This document shows, piece by piece, positions 53,809-62,584 of a stretch of 64,000 nt of DNA (its first letter is position 1; each line of letters begins with the position of its first letter). The notes under the pieces were generated by a model. It had not been told where the DNA came from. It worked only from the letters and a program-made list of their open reading frames with translations, and made no database searches. The position numbers were made by a program, and so were the translations under genes. The DNA is from Ruegeria arenilitoris (GTDB lineage: Bacteria; Pseudomonadota; Alphaproteobacteria; Rhodobacterales; Rhodobacteraceae): NCBI RefSeq assembly GCF_013030985.1, contig NZ_WPYP01000005.1:1-64000 (forward strand). The letters run 5' to 3'.

Positions 53809-56181
53809 ATGCACATTGATCCCACCCAACTTAAGATCGTGGAGCAGCGCCTGCTCTGGTTGTCGCATTGGATGATTCACCATGCCAACCACGTCCGACC
53901 GAAGGTGGATGGGATCAAGATCGGCGGCCATCAGGCTTCGTCTGCTTCGATGGTATCGATCATGACCGCGCTCTATTTCTCGGCCTTGCGTCCAGAAGAC
54001 CGGGTTGCAGTCAAACCCCATGCCTCGCCAGTTTTTCACGCGATGCAGTATCTCATGGGCAATCAAACGCGCGAGAAGATGGAGAATTTTCGCGGGTTCG
54101 GGGGTGTGCAAAGTTATCCCAGCCGGACCAAGGATATCGACGATGTTGATTTCTCGACCGGGTCAGTGGGTCTGGGTGTCGCGATCACCTCGTTTGCCTC
54201 GATCATTCAGGATTACATCAAGGCCAAAAGCTGGGGCTCAGACGCCCCAATGGGACGTATGGTGGCCCTCGTTGGCGATGCCGAACTGGATGAAGGCAAC
54301 GTTTACGAGGCGTTGCAGGAAGGCTGGAAGAACGACCTGCGAAACACGTGGTGGATCATCGACTACAACCGGCAGTCATTGGATGGGATCGTCCGGGAAG
54401 GGCTGTTCGAACGGATCGAGAAAATCTTCGATGCGTTCGGTTGGGATGTCGTGCGTGTTAAGTATGGGGTTCTGCAACGCGCGGCCTTTGAAGAACCCGG
54501 CGGCAACCGCCTGCGTGACTGGATCGATGCGTGTCCAAACCAGGACTACTCCGCTTTGACTTTCATGGGTGGCGCGAACTGGCGTCAGCGACTCTTGGAC
54601 GATCTGGGGGATCAGGGAGAGGTGACCGCTCTGATCGAACGGCGCACGGACGCGGAACTTGCTGCCCTGATGGAAAACCTTGGCGGCAACTGCGTCGAGA
54701 CCATGGCCCAGACATTTGCAGCCATCGATCATGATCGCCCGACATGTTTTCTGGCCTACACCGTCAAAGGATGGGGCACCCCCATTGCCGGCCACAAGGA
54801 CAATCACGGCGGGCTGATGAACAATAGCCAGTTTGCCGCGTGGCAGTCGCATATGGGCGTGCCGGAAGGCGAAGAATGGGAGCCGCTTTTGACGGTACAA
54901 GACCCAGACGCGCTCAAGGATTTTCTGGCCAGCACCCCGTTCTTTGCCAAGGGTCCGCGCCGCTATTTTGATGACAAGCTGGATGTGCCGCCAATCGAGA
55001 TTGACACCAGTCGCGAGACCTCCACCCAGATGGCGTTTGGCAAGATCCTTGACGAGCTGTCAAAAGACGACAGCCCATTGGCCGAACGCATAATGACAAC
55101 CTCCCCAGATGTGACGGGCACGACAAGCCTCGGTCCTTGGGTGAACAGGCGCAAGCTATTTGCCCGATCCGAGCAAGCCGACGCCTTCATGGAACACCGG
55201 ATCCCTTCGACGGCGAAATGGGAATTCACGCCGGACGGGCAGCATATCGAGCTTGGTATCGCCGAAATGAACCTCATGCTGCTTCTGGGTGCCGCAGGGC
55301 TGTCGCATTCCCTGTTCGGCAAGCGGCTGATCCCGATTGGCACCGTCTATGATCCTTTTGTCAGCCGCGGCCTCGATGCGCTGAACTACGCCTGTTATCA
55401 GGACGCGCGCTTCATGCTGGTTGGCACACCATCGGGCGTCACCCTCGCACCCGAAGGTGGAGCACACCAATCCGTTGGAACACCGCTCATCGGGATGAGC
55501 CAAGACGGGCTGGCCGCTTTTGAACCCGCCTTTGCCGACGAGCTGGCGGTGATCATGGAGTGGGCCTTTGATTACATGCAGCGCGACGGCGAAGGGCAAC
55601 CGGACGAGCGCACCTGGCTGCGCGATGAAACCGGAGGGTCCGTCTATCTGCGCCTGACCACCAACCCGATTGAACAACCAGGCAAGCGCGTAGACGACGA
55701 ATTCCTAAAAGGTGCCATCGATGGGGCTTACTGGTTACGAAAACCAGGACCCAATTGCGAAGTTGTAATTGCCTATCAAGGAGCCGTCGCGCCAGAGGCA
55801 ATCAAGGCCGCCGGCATGATTGGCGAGGGCCGTCGCGATATCGGTGTTTTGGCCGTGACATCGGCAGATCGTCTGAATGCCGGATGGACCGCCGCCCAAC
55901 GAGCGCGTTCTCGCGGTAACCAGGCGGCACGCTCTCACATCGAAACTCTGATGTCCGACCTACCGCCCCACTGCAAGCTTGTCACCGTAATCGATGGTCA
56001 TCCTGCGACTCTTTCCTGGCTTGGCGCAGTGCTTGGACATCAGACCATACCCATGGGCGTCGAGCACTTTGGTCAGACCGGAACGATCGGTGATCTTTAT
56101 CGCCACCACTGCATTGACGCAGACGCTATCCTGGAGAAAGTGAATGGCCTGACTCATGGCAGGGCTCTTCACCGTGCATAG
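53809..56181 (+). CDS. mdeB: 2-oxoacid dehydrogenase E1, MdeB-like (2-oxobutyrate)
   Basis: The 790-residue protein is a homodimeric-type thiamine-diphosphate E1 related to AceE and transketolase. The ThDP-binding motif runs GDAELDEGNVYEALQEGW and then NTWWIIDYNRQSLDG. It is about 100 residues shorter than AceE. In P. putida the gene after mdeA encodes a 2-oxobutyrate-specific E1 (MdeB), and the order here is the same with a 14-base gap. It would feed propionyl-CoA formation using E2 and E3 subunits encoded elsewhere. No E2/E3 gene is in the window. Confidence 0.85.
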   Translation: MHIDPTQLKIVEQRLLWLSHWMIHHANHVRPKVDGIKIGGHQASSASMVSIMTALYFSALRPEDRVAVKPHASPVFHAMQYLMGNQTREKMENFRGFGGVQSYPSRTKDIDDVDFSTGSVGLGVAITSFASIIQDYIKAKSWGSDAPMGRMVALVGDAELDEGNVYEALQEGWKNDLRNTWWIIDYNRQSLDGIVREGLFERIEKIFDAFGWDVVRVKYGVLQRAAFEEPGGNRLRDWIDACPNQDYSALTFMGGANWRQRLLDDLGDQGEVTALIERRTDAELAALMENLGGNCVETMAQTFAAIDHDRPTCFLAYTVKGWGTPIAGHKDNHGGLMNNSQFAAWQSHMGVPEGEEWEPLLTVQDPDALKDFLASTPFFAKGPRRYFDDKLDVPPIEIDTSRETSTQMAFGKILDELSKDDSPLAERIMTTSPDVTGTTSLGPWVNRRKLFARSEQADAFMEHRIPSTAKWEFTPDGQHIELGIAEMNLMLLLGAAGLSHSLFGKRLIPIGTVYDPFVSRGLDALNYACYQDARFMLVGTPSGVTLAPEGGAHQSVGTPLIGMSQDGLAAFEPAFADELAVIMEWAFDYMQRDGEGQPDERTWLRDETGGSVYLRLTTNPIEQPGKRVDDEFLKGAIDGAYWLRKPGPNCEVVIAYQGAVAPEAIKAAGMIGEGRRDIGVLAVTSADRLNAGWTAAQRARSRGNQAARSHIETLMSDLPPHCKLVTVIDGHPATLSWLGAVLGHQTIPMGVEHFGQTGTIGDLYRHHCIDADAILEKVNGLTHGRALHRA

Positions 56182-56264
56182 ATGGGTTGGATTGGTTGGC
56201 AAATCACCTCAGAAAAAAACAGCGCTCCGTTGACTAAAAACAATATCTTGGCTGTCTTTACCAA

Positions 56265-56320
56265 TCTTCGGGAGGCAGGGTCGGAGGTTTGAAACCACTC
56301 ACTCCGATCAATAAAACAAG
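56265..56320 (+). repeat. Right direct repeat: diverged tRNA-Pro 3' fragment
   Basis: This matches 51765-51821 with one base deleted in the G-run and substitutions in the T loop, T stem and CCA (CCA reads TCA). The 5' half of a tRNA is absent, so it is not a functional gene. It probably marks the right boundary of the mde segment. The divergence suggests an old event. Confidence 0.72.
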
Positions 56321-56340
56321 TTGTCAAATGCAGAGGTATT

Positions 56341-56510
56341 TTCTGACTGACGGATGCGCAGATGTCGCGTCTTGAGCCCTTCTTCCCAAGGCCCCACGGC
56401 AAGCCTCGAGTTGATGATAGACGCGTTCGCAGCGGAATTACCTTCATCGATCGCAACGGTTTACGTTTGGCGTGATGTACCCAAGGAATACGGGCCGCAC
56501 AAGACGCTCG
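56341..56510 (+). pseudogene. IS5-family transposase remnant
   Basis: Translation gives LTDAQMSRLEPFFPRPHGKP then RVDDRRVRSGITFIDRNGLR, the N-terminal part of an IS5-group transposase. The Trp before LTDAQM is a stop (TGA at 56344-56346). One extra T at about 56467 shifts the frame, after which WRDVPKEYGPHKTL continues the same family text. No inverted repeats or C-terminal DDE region were found. It lies 20 bases outside the right tRNA repeat. Confidence 0.8.
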
Positions 56511-56760
56511 ATATGGGGTGCGAGCCGGCGCTGCTACAAGTTGCAGAGAACGTCGGCAGTGAACCCAGAGTGACAGATGCTGCATTAGCGAGGAATGGCA
56601 GCGGTACGTAAATGCGGACTCTGCAAAGTTGAACGAACGGCGCACACTGGACTTTGATCACACTCTGCCACGGCGGTGCAGAATTCTCTAAACCGGTCGG
56701 TGATCGAATTTGCAGCTGGTAGAAAACTGTTCACATTTTGACTGTCATCGCAGGCACCAG

Positions 56761-57540
56761 TCACTCGGTCAAAAGAGCCGAAAGCTCATTCGCCCCTTTT
56801 TGCAGTATGCCCAGAAACGACATCAGACTGTTGACGTCATGACGTTGTGTCGGTGCGTGAACCGAAAGCGTGCCCACCAATCGGCCTTGCCCATCCTGAA
56901 CGGGTACAGCCAGCGCAGTCATTCCGGTCATGAATTCCTCGTCATCGGTTGAATAACTATTCTCAGAGATACGTTGGATCTCCGCGCGCAATGCCTTGGG
57001 ATCAGTCAGCGAGCGTTCGGTTTGTGGCTGCAGATGTCCTGCCGAAAGAAAACCATCCAGCTTTTTCTGCCGTAGCGTGGACAGGTACATCTTGCCGCTG
57101 GCGGTGCAGTGGAAGGGCACTTGAGTCCCGACCGGGAGTTGAATTCGCAGAGGCCACTTGGTTTCCACCCGGTCGAGATAGATCATACCCTCGCGGTCTG
57201 GAATGGCGAGGTTACAAGTCTCACCGACAGTTTCAGCCACACTGCGCAAGATTGCCAGTCGCGCAGTGCGCAGGTGTTCGGATGACATGGTATTGACCGA
57301 AAGCCGTCGCAACCGGTGTCCTGGGCCATATGATCTGCCATCCAGATCTCGCTGCAGGAAACCTTCGGCTTCGGCGGTTTGCAGCAGACGGTGAATAGTT
57401 GGCTTGGCCAGACCCAATGCCTCGATCAGGTCCGATGGTTTGACGGAAACTCCCCGCCGCGCCACCTCCTCGAGGATCAGAAGAAGGCGCAAGTTGGTCG
57501 GGATATGAGTTTCTTTGTCTTGTGTTTCCGTCTCGGCCAT
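56761..57540 (-). CDS. IclR-family transcriptional regulator
   Basis: This 259-residue regulator has an N-terminal winged helix (about 12-75, PSDLIEALGLAKPTIHRLLQ) and an IclR effector domain (about 85-250, CNLAIPDREGMIYLDRVETK, PFHCTASGKMYLSTL). It is the last gene of the TRAP operon, 11 bases after dctM. The palindrome at 60906-60920 upstream of dctP is a candidate site. Effector unknown. Confidence 0.92.
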   Translation of the reverse strand: MAETETQDKETHIPTNLRLLLILEEVARRGVSVKPSDLIEALGLAKPTIHRLLQTAEAEGFLQRDLDGRSYGPGHRLRRLSVNTMSSEHLRTARLAILRSVAETVGETCNLAIPDREGMIYLDRVETKWPLRIQLPVGTQVPFHCTASGKMYLSTLRQKKLDGFLSAGHLQPQTERSLTDPKALRAEIQRISENSYSTDDEEFMTGMTALAVPVQDGQGRLVGTLSVHAPTQRHDVNSLMSFLGILQKGANELSALLTE

Positions 57541-57551
57541 CCTGCAACAGT

Positions 57552-58910
57552 CTAGTTATTTGGCAGCAGGATCAAGGCCAGATCGGGCACAAGTGACACT
57601 AAAATCCAAACCGACAGAAGCGCCACCAGATAGGGCACCGTATACCGAAGCAATCGGAAATAGGGTACGCCTGTCACTCCCGAGGCCACATAGAGGTTTA
57701 GCCCATAGGGCGGAGTGATGAACCCAATGGACGCCCCCACAAGGAAGATCACCGAGAAATGGATTGGATCAATCCCAACCGAGCCCGCAATTGGTGCAAG
57801 AATTGGGGCGAGAATTATGGTTACAGGCAGGCTTTCCAAAACCATTCCCGAGAAGAAAACGATAACCATCGAGGTGAACAATACCGCGTAGTACCCACCC
57901 ATCGAGGTGACGAAATCTCCGATGGTTTGCTGCGCGCCAAGCAATGACAGGATCTGCTGCATCACCACCGAAATTGCGATCAGCGGCGCAAGGATACCAG
58001 TGATCTGGGCCGAGCGGATCACGATCGAAGGGATCTCGGGGATGGTGAAGCCTTCAACCACAAACATCTCCGCGAAGGTTTTTTCTGTGGGCGGAATATC
58101 GTTTCGGGCCCCCATGATCCGGTTGATAGGATAGCTGACCAATCCGGCGATTACGCAGAAACCTACGGTCACGCCAGCGGCCTCGGTGGGTGAGAATTTG
58201 CCGGTATAGATGCCCCATAGAACCAGACCGATGGCAAAAAAGCCCAGCCACGCACCGAACGCGGTTTTCAGAACCCGGTTCAGTTGCAACGGGATAAGAT
58301 GGCCCCAGCCATTCATGCGGCAGATGATCCAGCAGGCGAATTGCATCCCCATGACCATCAGCGCACCGGGCAGAATACCCGCCACGAACAACTCGGAAAT
58401 AGGCAGGTTCATCAAAAACCCGTAAACGATGAAGATAATGGACGGCGGGATAATGATCCCTACGGTGCCTCCCGCTGCGGCGGTGGCCGCGCTGAACCGT
58501 TCGTCGTAACCGCCCTTGACCATCTCGGGGTGCAGCATCGAGCCAATGGTCGCGGTTGTTGCCGAGTTCGACCCGGAAATCGCCGCGAACAACCCACAGG
58601 CGCCCAGTGATGCCATGGCCAACCCTCCGCGTATCCAACCCAGACAGGAATAGGCGAAATCGCTGAGCCTCCGGGCGATGCCGGACTTGTTGATCAGGTC
58701 TCCGGTCAGGATGAACAGCGGCATCGCCAGCAGAGCAAAGCCCTTGTTGAACACGTTCAATAGCTCGGCGCCCATATTGTCCAGCGTCAGACCCAGGACG
58801 AAGGAACAGCCAATAACCCAATAGCCGATGACCAGAAGAACCGGCACGCCCAGCATGAACAGAAAGGTGACCCCAAGCGAGATCAATGTGACCATGGTTC
58901 CGTCTGTCAT
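57552..58910 (-). CDS. dctM: TRAP transporter large permease (DctM)
   Basis: The 452-residue membrane protein has about twelve helices, with the DctM text NKGFALLAMPLFILTGDLIN, AISGSNSATTATIGSMLHPE and FITPPYGLNLYVASGVTGVP. It couples substrate uptake to the Na+ gradient. Its start overlaps the small permease stop by one base. A Na+-pumping NADH dehydrogenase elsewhere in the window would help supply the gradient. Confidence 0.94.
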   Translation of the reverse strand: MTDGTMVTLISLGVTFLFMLGVPVLLVIGYWVIGCSFVLGLTLDNMGAELLNVFNKGFALLAMPLFILTGDLINKSGIARRLSDFAYSCLGWIRGGLAMASLGACGLFAAISGSNSATTATIGSMLHPEMVKGGYDERFSAATAAAGGTVGIIIPPSIIFIVYGFLMNLPISELFVAGILPGALMVMGMQFACWIICRMNGWGHLIPLQLNRVLKTAFGAWLGFFAIGLVLWGIYTGKFSPTEAAGVTVGFCVIAGLVSYPINRIMGARNDIPPTEKTFAEMFVVEGFTIPEIPSIVIRSAQITGILAPLIAISVVMQQILSLLGAQQTIGDFVTSMGGYYAVLFTSMVIVFFSGMVLESLPVTIILAPILAPIAGSVGIDPIHFSVIFLVGASIGFITPPYGLNLYVASGVTGVPYFRLLRYTVPYLVALLSVWILVSLVPDLALILLPNN

Positions 58911-59575
58911 CAGTCTGCTCCGATCACGGCCTGCTGGATCAGAGGCTCGCCAGTTTTCCAGTTGTGTAGATCATCGGCCAGGTTCTGAAACACGCGCCCG
59001 ACCATGAGGAAGAAGGACAGCGGCGCGGCCAGAAGGAACCACCACTGCATAATGTTGTCCGTGCCGAGTACGATCTGGAAATTGGACGCTGAGAGCGCCA
59101 CCAGTCGCGTGGTCGTCACGATGACGATCACCGCAAAGATGAACCAGAGTACAGCGTCGAGGATTAGACAAGCCAGTTGCCCGGCCCTCGGCATCGCGGA
59201 GCGAAACTCACTGAAGCTCAGGTGCGTACGCAGGCGGACATTGTAGGACGCCCCAAACCACGCCATCACCATGAACAACAGAGGGGGAATTGTGGTGGAC
59301 CACGGTTCTTGGTCGTTGAACACGAACCGATCGATCACGCCCCAAAAGATGATCAGGGCAATGGCAAGATAGGAATACACCATAACTGACCGTTCCAGGT
59401 GTCGTTCGACTAAGGGCACTGCCCGATAGATCAGCATGATCACAAACCCGCCAAGGGCCGAGACCACTGCCCCCAACGCCCAAGTGGCATCGGATTCCAG
59501 CGCGGATTGAATCTCGAACGAATCCTGGCTGAGAAAGGCGCTGAGTATCGCCCCTATATCTGCCCAAAAAGACAT
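58910..59575 (-). CDS. dctQ: TRAP transporter small permease (DctQ)
   Basis: The 221-residue protein has four core helices in the usual DctQ arrangement (VMAWFGASYNVRLRTHLSFS is the family's conserved loop) plus an N-terminal extension of about 30 residues. It lies between dctP (65-base gap with a hairpin) and dctM (1-base overlap). Confidence 0.9.
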   Translation of the reverse strand: MSFWADIGAILSAFLSQDSFEIQSALESDATWALGAVVSALGGFVIMLIYRAVPLVERHLERSVMVYSYLAIALIIFWGVIDRFVFNDQEPWSTTIPPLLFMVMAWFGASYNVRLRTHLSFSEFRSAMPRAGQLACLILDAVLWFIFAVIVIVTTTRLVALSASNFQIVLGTDNIMQWWFLLAAPLSFFLMVGRVFQNLADDLHNWKTGEPLIQQAVIGAD

Positions 59576-59604
59576 GTACCCGTCCTCCCAGTCGGTATTT
59601 GGTT

Positions 59605-59629
59605 GAACCGGCCCGCCTGGGGCCGGTTC
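59605..59629. terminator. Hairpin between dctP and dctQ
   Basis: A perfect 10-bp stem (59605-59614 with 59620-59629, 5-base loop) lies in the 65-base gap. No U-tract follows in the direction of transcription, so it is more likely an mRNA-stabilising or attenuating structure than a full terminator. It parallels the hairpin after the peptide-binding-protein gene. Confidence 0.55.
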
Positions 59630-59640
59630 GGTTCAGTTTA

Positions 59641-60879
59641 TCAGGCTTCGCCTCTCCACCAACGGCGCGGCTCAACGTTTTCCGGCAGTGTGTCAGCCGG
59701 AATCTCGCGCGCGATGTCGTAGATCTCCTGATATGTATCGATACCGCCGGACCACTTGTTCAGACGCTCGCGCCACTGCGCCCATGGCTCGGGGTTGTAA
59801 TTTGGAGCACACATCTCTTCGGCCAGCTTGATCTGGTCATCCGCCAGGAAGGCCGGGCGCACACCGTTTTCGGCAAAGATTGTGTTGGGCAGTTGCGGGT
59901 CCGAGAAGCCTACGGTGTTCAGCAGCGCAGCCTCGTTGGCACCTTGAATCAACGCCTGCGTAAAGTACGAGGATTCCATGACTGCATCCTGCAGCTCACC
60001 GCCCAGCCCGTCGAAAACCTTGGCGGACATTGAGGTGTGCTCGGTACCGCAGAAGAATTTCAGGTTCACCGACTGCGACACAACGGGCGACATGTTGGCG
60101 TAAGCCACGGCAGAGGCCCATGTTTCGGCGCCGTCGATCAGACCGGTCTTCAGCGCGTCCAGCGTTTCTTCCCACGCCACAGGAACGGGGTTCAGATTTA
60201 GAAGCTGCATGGCGATACGGCCCAGCTGCGTACCCGTTACCCGGTTCTTGGTGCCGAACAGCTCTTCCAGCTTGGTGACTGTCGGTTTATCCGAAAAGGT
60301 CGAGCCCATTTGCAGCCCGCGCAGTTCACAATGGGTGAACAGGAATTTCAGACCGTGCCGTTTTTCCAGCGGATCGCGCAAAATACGCTGGCTCGCCGGG
60401 CTGTAGAAGAAGTGGTACTGCGCAGCGCGACTGGGGAACATATAGGCGTAGTCCAATACGTTCAGATAGGGCGCACCACCAGCCGAGTTTTGAGTCGAGG
60501 CGGCATAGATGTCGACGATCCCCTGCTGGGTTTTCTCGACGCAGCTCAGCTGACCGCAGATCTGGTTGTCGCCGATGAACTCGATGCGAATCTCACCGTC
60601 CGTGCGCTCCTCCAAATCGCGCGCAAATTCGATCGCGCCCGCGCGTTCGATCAGCAGGTTGCGTGTATTGAAGCCTGATGCACCAAATTTCAGCGTGTGC
60701 TTCGGCTCTTTTGAAAAGCGCTTCTCGTATGTTGATTCGGCGGCCTGCGCGAGGTTCGCCAGGCTCATCGCGCCACCAAATCCCCCTGCCGCCAGCAGTG
60801 TCGAACTCATTCCATAGCGCCCGGCCACGCGGAAAAAATCCCGCCGCGAAATACCACTTAGTTTCCGACCGATCTCCAT
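59641..60879 (-). CDS. dctP: TRAP transporter substrate-binding protein (DctP)
   Basis: This 412-residue periplasmic protein has a twin-arginine signal (SRRDFFRVAGRYG) followed by a hydrophobic stretch and AQAAE. The mature domain has TRAP family text LIDGAETWASAVAYANMSPV and an invariant-type Arg region. Substrate is unknown. The divergent GMC oxidoreductase suggests an alcohol, polyol or aldehyde-yielding compound. It is the first gene of dctPQM-iclR. Confidence 0.92.
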   Translation of the reverse strand: MEIGRKLSGISRRDFFRVAGRYGMSSTLLAAGGFGGAMSLANLAQAAESTYEKRFSKEPKHTLKFGASGFNTRNLLIERAGAIEFARDLEERTDGEIRIEFIGDNQICGQLSCVEKTQQGIVDIYAASTQNSAGGAPYLNVLDYAYMFPSRAAQYHFFYSPASQRILRDPLEKRHGLKFLFTHCELRGLQMGSTFSDKPTVTKLEELFGTKNRVTGTQLGRIAMQLLNLNPVPVAWEETLDALKTGLIDGAETWASAVAYANMSPVVSQSVNLKFFCGTEHTSMSAKVFDGLGGELQDAVMESSYFTQALIQGANEAALLNTVGFSDPQLPNTIFAENGVRPAFLADDQIKLAEEMCAPNYNPEPWAQWRERLNKWSGGIDTYQEIYDIAREIPADTLPENVEPRRWWRGEA

Positions 60880-60905
60880 TGCTTACCTCCCTGTTCGCAA
60901 ATAAT

Positions 60906-60920
60906 GAGACATTTTGTATC
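60906..60920. promoter_or_regulatory. Palindromic operator candidate between dctP and GMC genes
   Basis: GAGACATTTTGTATC is an imperfect inverted repeat with one mismatched pair, 27 bases from the dctP start and 69 bases from the GMC start. A shared operator for the IclR regulator is a reasonable inference. Confidence 0.45.
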
Positions 60921-60988
60921 AAAAAAGGCTAGTATAAATCTTGCATCTTGCATAGAGTTTTTTTCAACGACGTTGTGAGGAGGCGGTC

Positions 60989-62584
60989 ATGGAAGTTGAT
61001 TATGCAGTTGTTGGCGCGGGGTCTTCGGGCTGTGTCATTGCCAATCGGCTGAGTGCCGACCCCAACACAACTGTTGCATTGCTCGAGGCAGGTGGTCGCG
61101 ATACCAACCCGTGGATTCACATCCCCGTCGGCTATTTCAAAACAATGCATAACCCTTCGGTTGACTGGTGCTATCGTACCGAACCTGATCCGGGGTTGAA
61201 CGGCCGGTCCATCGACTGGCCACGCGGCAAGGTTCTGGGCGGCTCATCCTCGCTGAACGGCCTGCTCTATGTCCGCGGGCAGAAAGAGGACTATGATCGC
61301 TGGCGGCAGATGGGCAATGAAGGTTGGGGATGGGACGATGTCTTGCCCCTGTTCAAACGCAGCGAAGATCAAGAACGCGGTGAAGATGAGTTTCACGGCG
61401 TTGGTGGGCCTTTGTCTGTGTCGAACATGCGCATTCAACGCCCCATCTGCGACGCTTGGGTTGCCGCGGCGCAGGCCGCAGGCTACCCGTTCAATCCCGA
61501 CTACAACGGCGCTGAACAAGAAGGCGTAGGTTATTTCCAATTGACCACCCGCAACGGTCGTCGCTGCAGCGCTGCTGTGGCCTATCTTAAACCCATCCGA
61601 AGTCGTTCGAATCTGAACATCATCACCAACGCATTGGTGACACGCGTGGTTTTGGACGGAAAAAAGGCGACCGGGCTGGTTTACCGGGACAGGTCGGGGG
61701 TCGAGCAAACTCTGAAAGTTCGGCGCGAGATTATTCTGTCTGGCGGCGCTATCAACTCTCCTCAGATTCTAATGCTGTCAGGAATCGGCGACCCTGACCA
61801 CCTGAAGGAAAACGGGATCGAACCGGTCCACGCCCTGCCTGGCGTCGGTAAGGGCTTGCAGGATCATTTGCAGGCGCGATTGGTGTTCAAGTGCAATGAA
61901 CCAACACTGAATGATGAAGTCCGCAGCCTGTTCAATCAGGCGCGGATCGCTCTGAAATACGCTCTGTTCCGTGCCGGGCCTATGACCATGGCGGCCAGCC
62001 TTGCCACCGGCTTTATGAAAACACGCCCGGATGTAGAGACACCCGACATACAGTTTCACGTCCAACCCTGGTCCGCTGACAGCCCGGGCGAGGGCGTACA
62101 TCCGTTCTCGGCCTTCACAATGTCGGTCTGTCAGCTGCGCCCGGAAAGCAGGGGAGAATTGCGCTTGAACGGCCCGGACCCGTCCAAACATGTCAAGATC
62201 ATCCCGAACTACCTATCCACGGATACGGATTGCAGGACCATCGTCGGCGGAGTGAATATCGCGCGCAGGATTGCCAAACAGAACCCTCTGGCCTCGAAGA
62301 TATCGGAAGAGTTTCGACCGACGGCAGATCTGAGTCACGACGATTATGAAGGCACACTTGATTGGGCCAGATCCAACACCACGTCGATCTATCACCCAAC
62401 CGGCACTTGCGCGATGGGAAGCGATGACATGTCTGTTGTTGATGCAAAACTAAATGTACATGGAATAATGAACCTACGGGTAGCTGATTGCTCGATTATG
62501 CCGGAAATCGTCAGCGGCAACACTAATGCGCCAGCAATTATGATAGGTGAAAAGGCAAGCGACTTGATAAATGCAGATGGCTAA
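60989..62584 (+). CDS. GMC-family FAD oxidoreductase (choline dehydrogenase-like)
   Basis: The 531-residue flavoprotein has an FAD motif VVGAGSSGCVIANRLS at the N-terminus, GMC signature 1 in GKVLGGSSSLNGLLYVRGQ, signature 2 in LSGGAINSPQILMLSGIGD, and the catalytic His and Asn in YHPTGTCAMG and SGNTNAPAIM. It oxidises an alcohol with FAD; choline, other alcohols and polyols are family substrates. No betaine aldehyde dehydrogenase is adjacent, so betA is not assigned. It is divergent from the TRAP operon, which probably imports its substrate. The last ~40 codons are more AT-rich than the rest. Confidence 0.92.
   Translation: MEVDYAVVGAGSSGCVIANRLSADPNTTVALLEAGGRDTNPWIHIPVGYFKTMHNPSVDWCYRTEPDPGLNGRSIDWPRGKVLGGSSSLNGLLYVRGQKEDYDRWRQMGNEGWGWDDVLPLFKRSEDQERGEDEFHGVGGPLSVSNMRIQRPICDAWVAAAQAAGYPFNPDYNGAEQEGVGYFQLTTRNGRRCSAAVAYLKPIRSRSNLNIITNALVTRVVLDGKKATGLVYRDRSGVEQTLKVRREIILSGGAINSPQILMLSGIGDPDHLKENGIEPVHALPGVGKGLQDHLQARLVFKCNEPTLNDEVRSLFNQARIALKYALFRAGPMTMAASLATGFMKTRPDVETPDIQFHVQPWSADSPGEGVHPFSAFTMSVCQLRPESRGELRLNGPDPSKHVKIIPNYLSTDTDCRTIVGGVNIARRIAKQNPLASKISEEFRPTADLSHDDYEGTLDWARSNTTSIYHPTGTCAMGSDDMSVVDAKLNVHGIMNLRVADCSIMPEIVSGNTNAPAIMIGEKASDLINADG

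Larger units (their letters stand above)
56182..56760. other. Gene-free stretch with tRNA fragment and IS remnant
   Basis: These 579 bases lie between mdeB and iclR. They hold the tRNA-Pro-derived repeat (56265-56320) and a broken IS5-type transposase (56341-56510). From about 56511 to 56760 I see nothing further that I can support. Confidence 0.6.

Noticed and set aside
53809-56181. Housekeeping transketolase or aceE
   Set aside because: The sequence is of the E1 homodimer type but shorter than AceE, has no E2/E3 genes beside it, and sits in the mde arrangement.
56265-56320. A second tRNA-Pro gene
   Set aside because: The 5' acceptor strand, D arm and 5' anticodon strand are absent, and the T loop and CCA are altered.
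51812-56320. Prophage or conjugative element
   Set aside because: No integrase, relaxase, structural or replication gene is present between the repeats.
60989-62584. betA (choline dehydrogenase) assignment
   Set aside because: GMC enzymes cannot be separated by substrate from these motifs, and no betB, betI or choline-specific transporter gene is adjacent.
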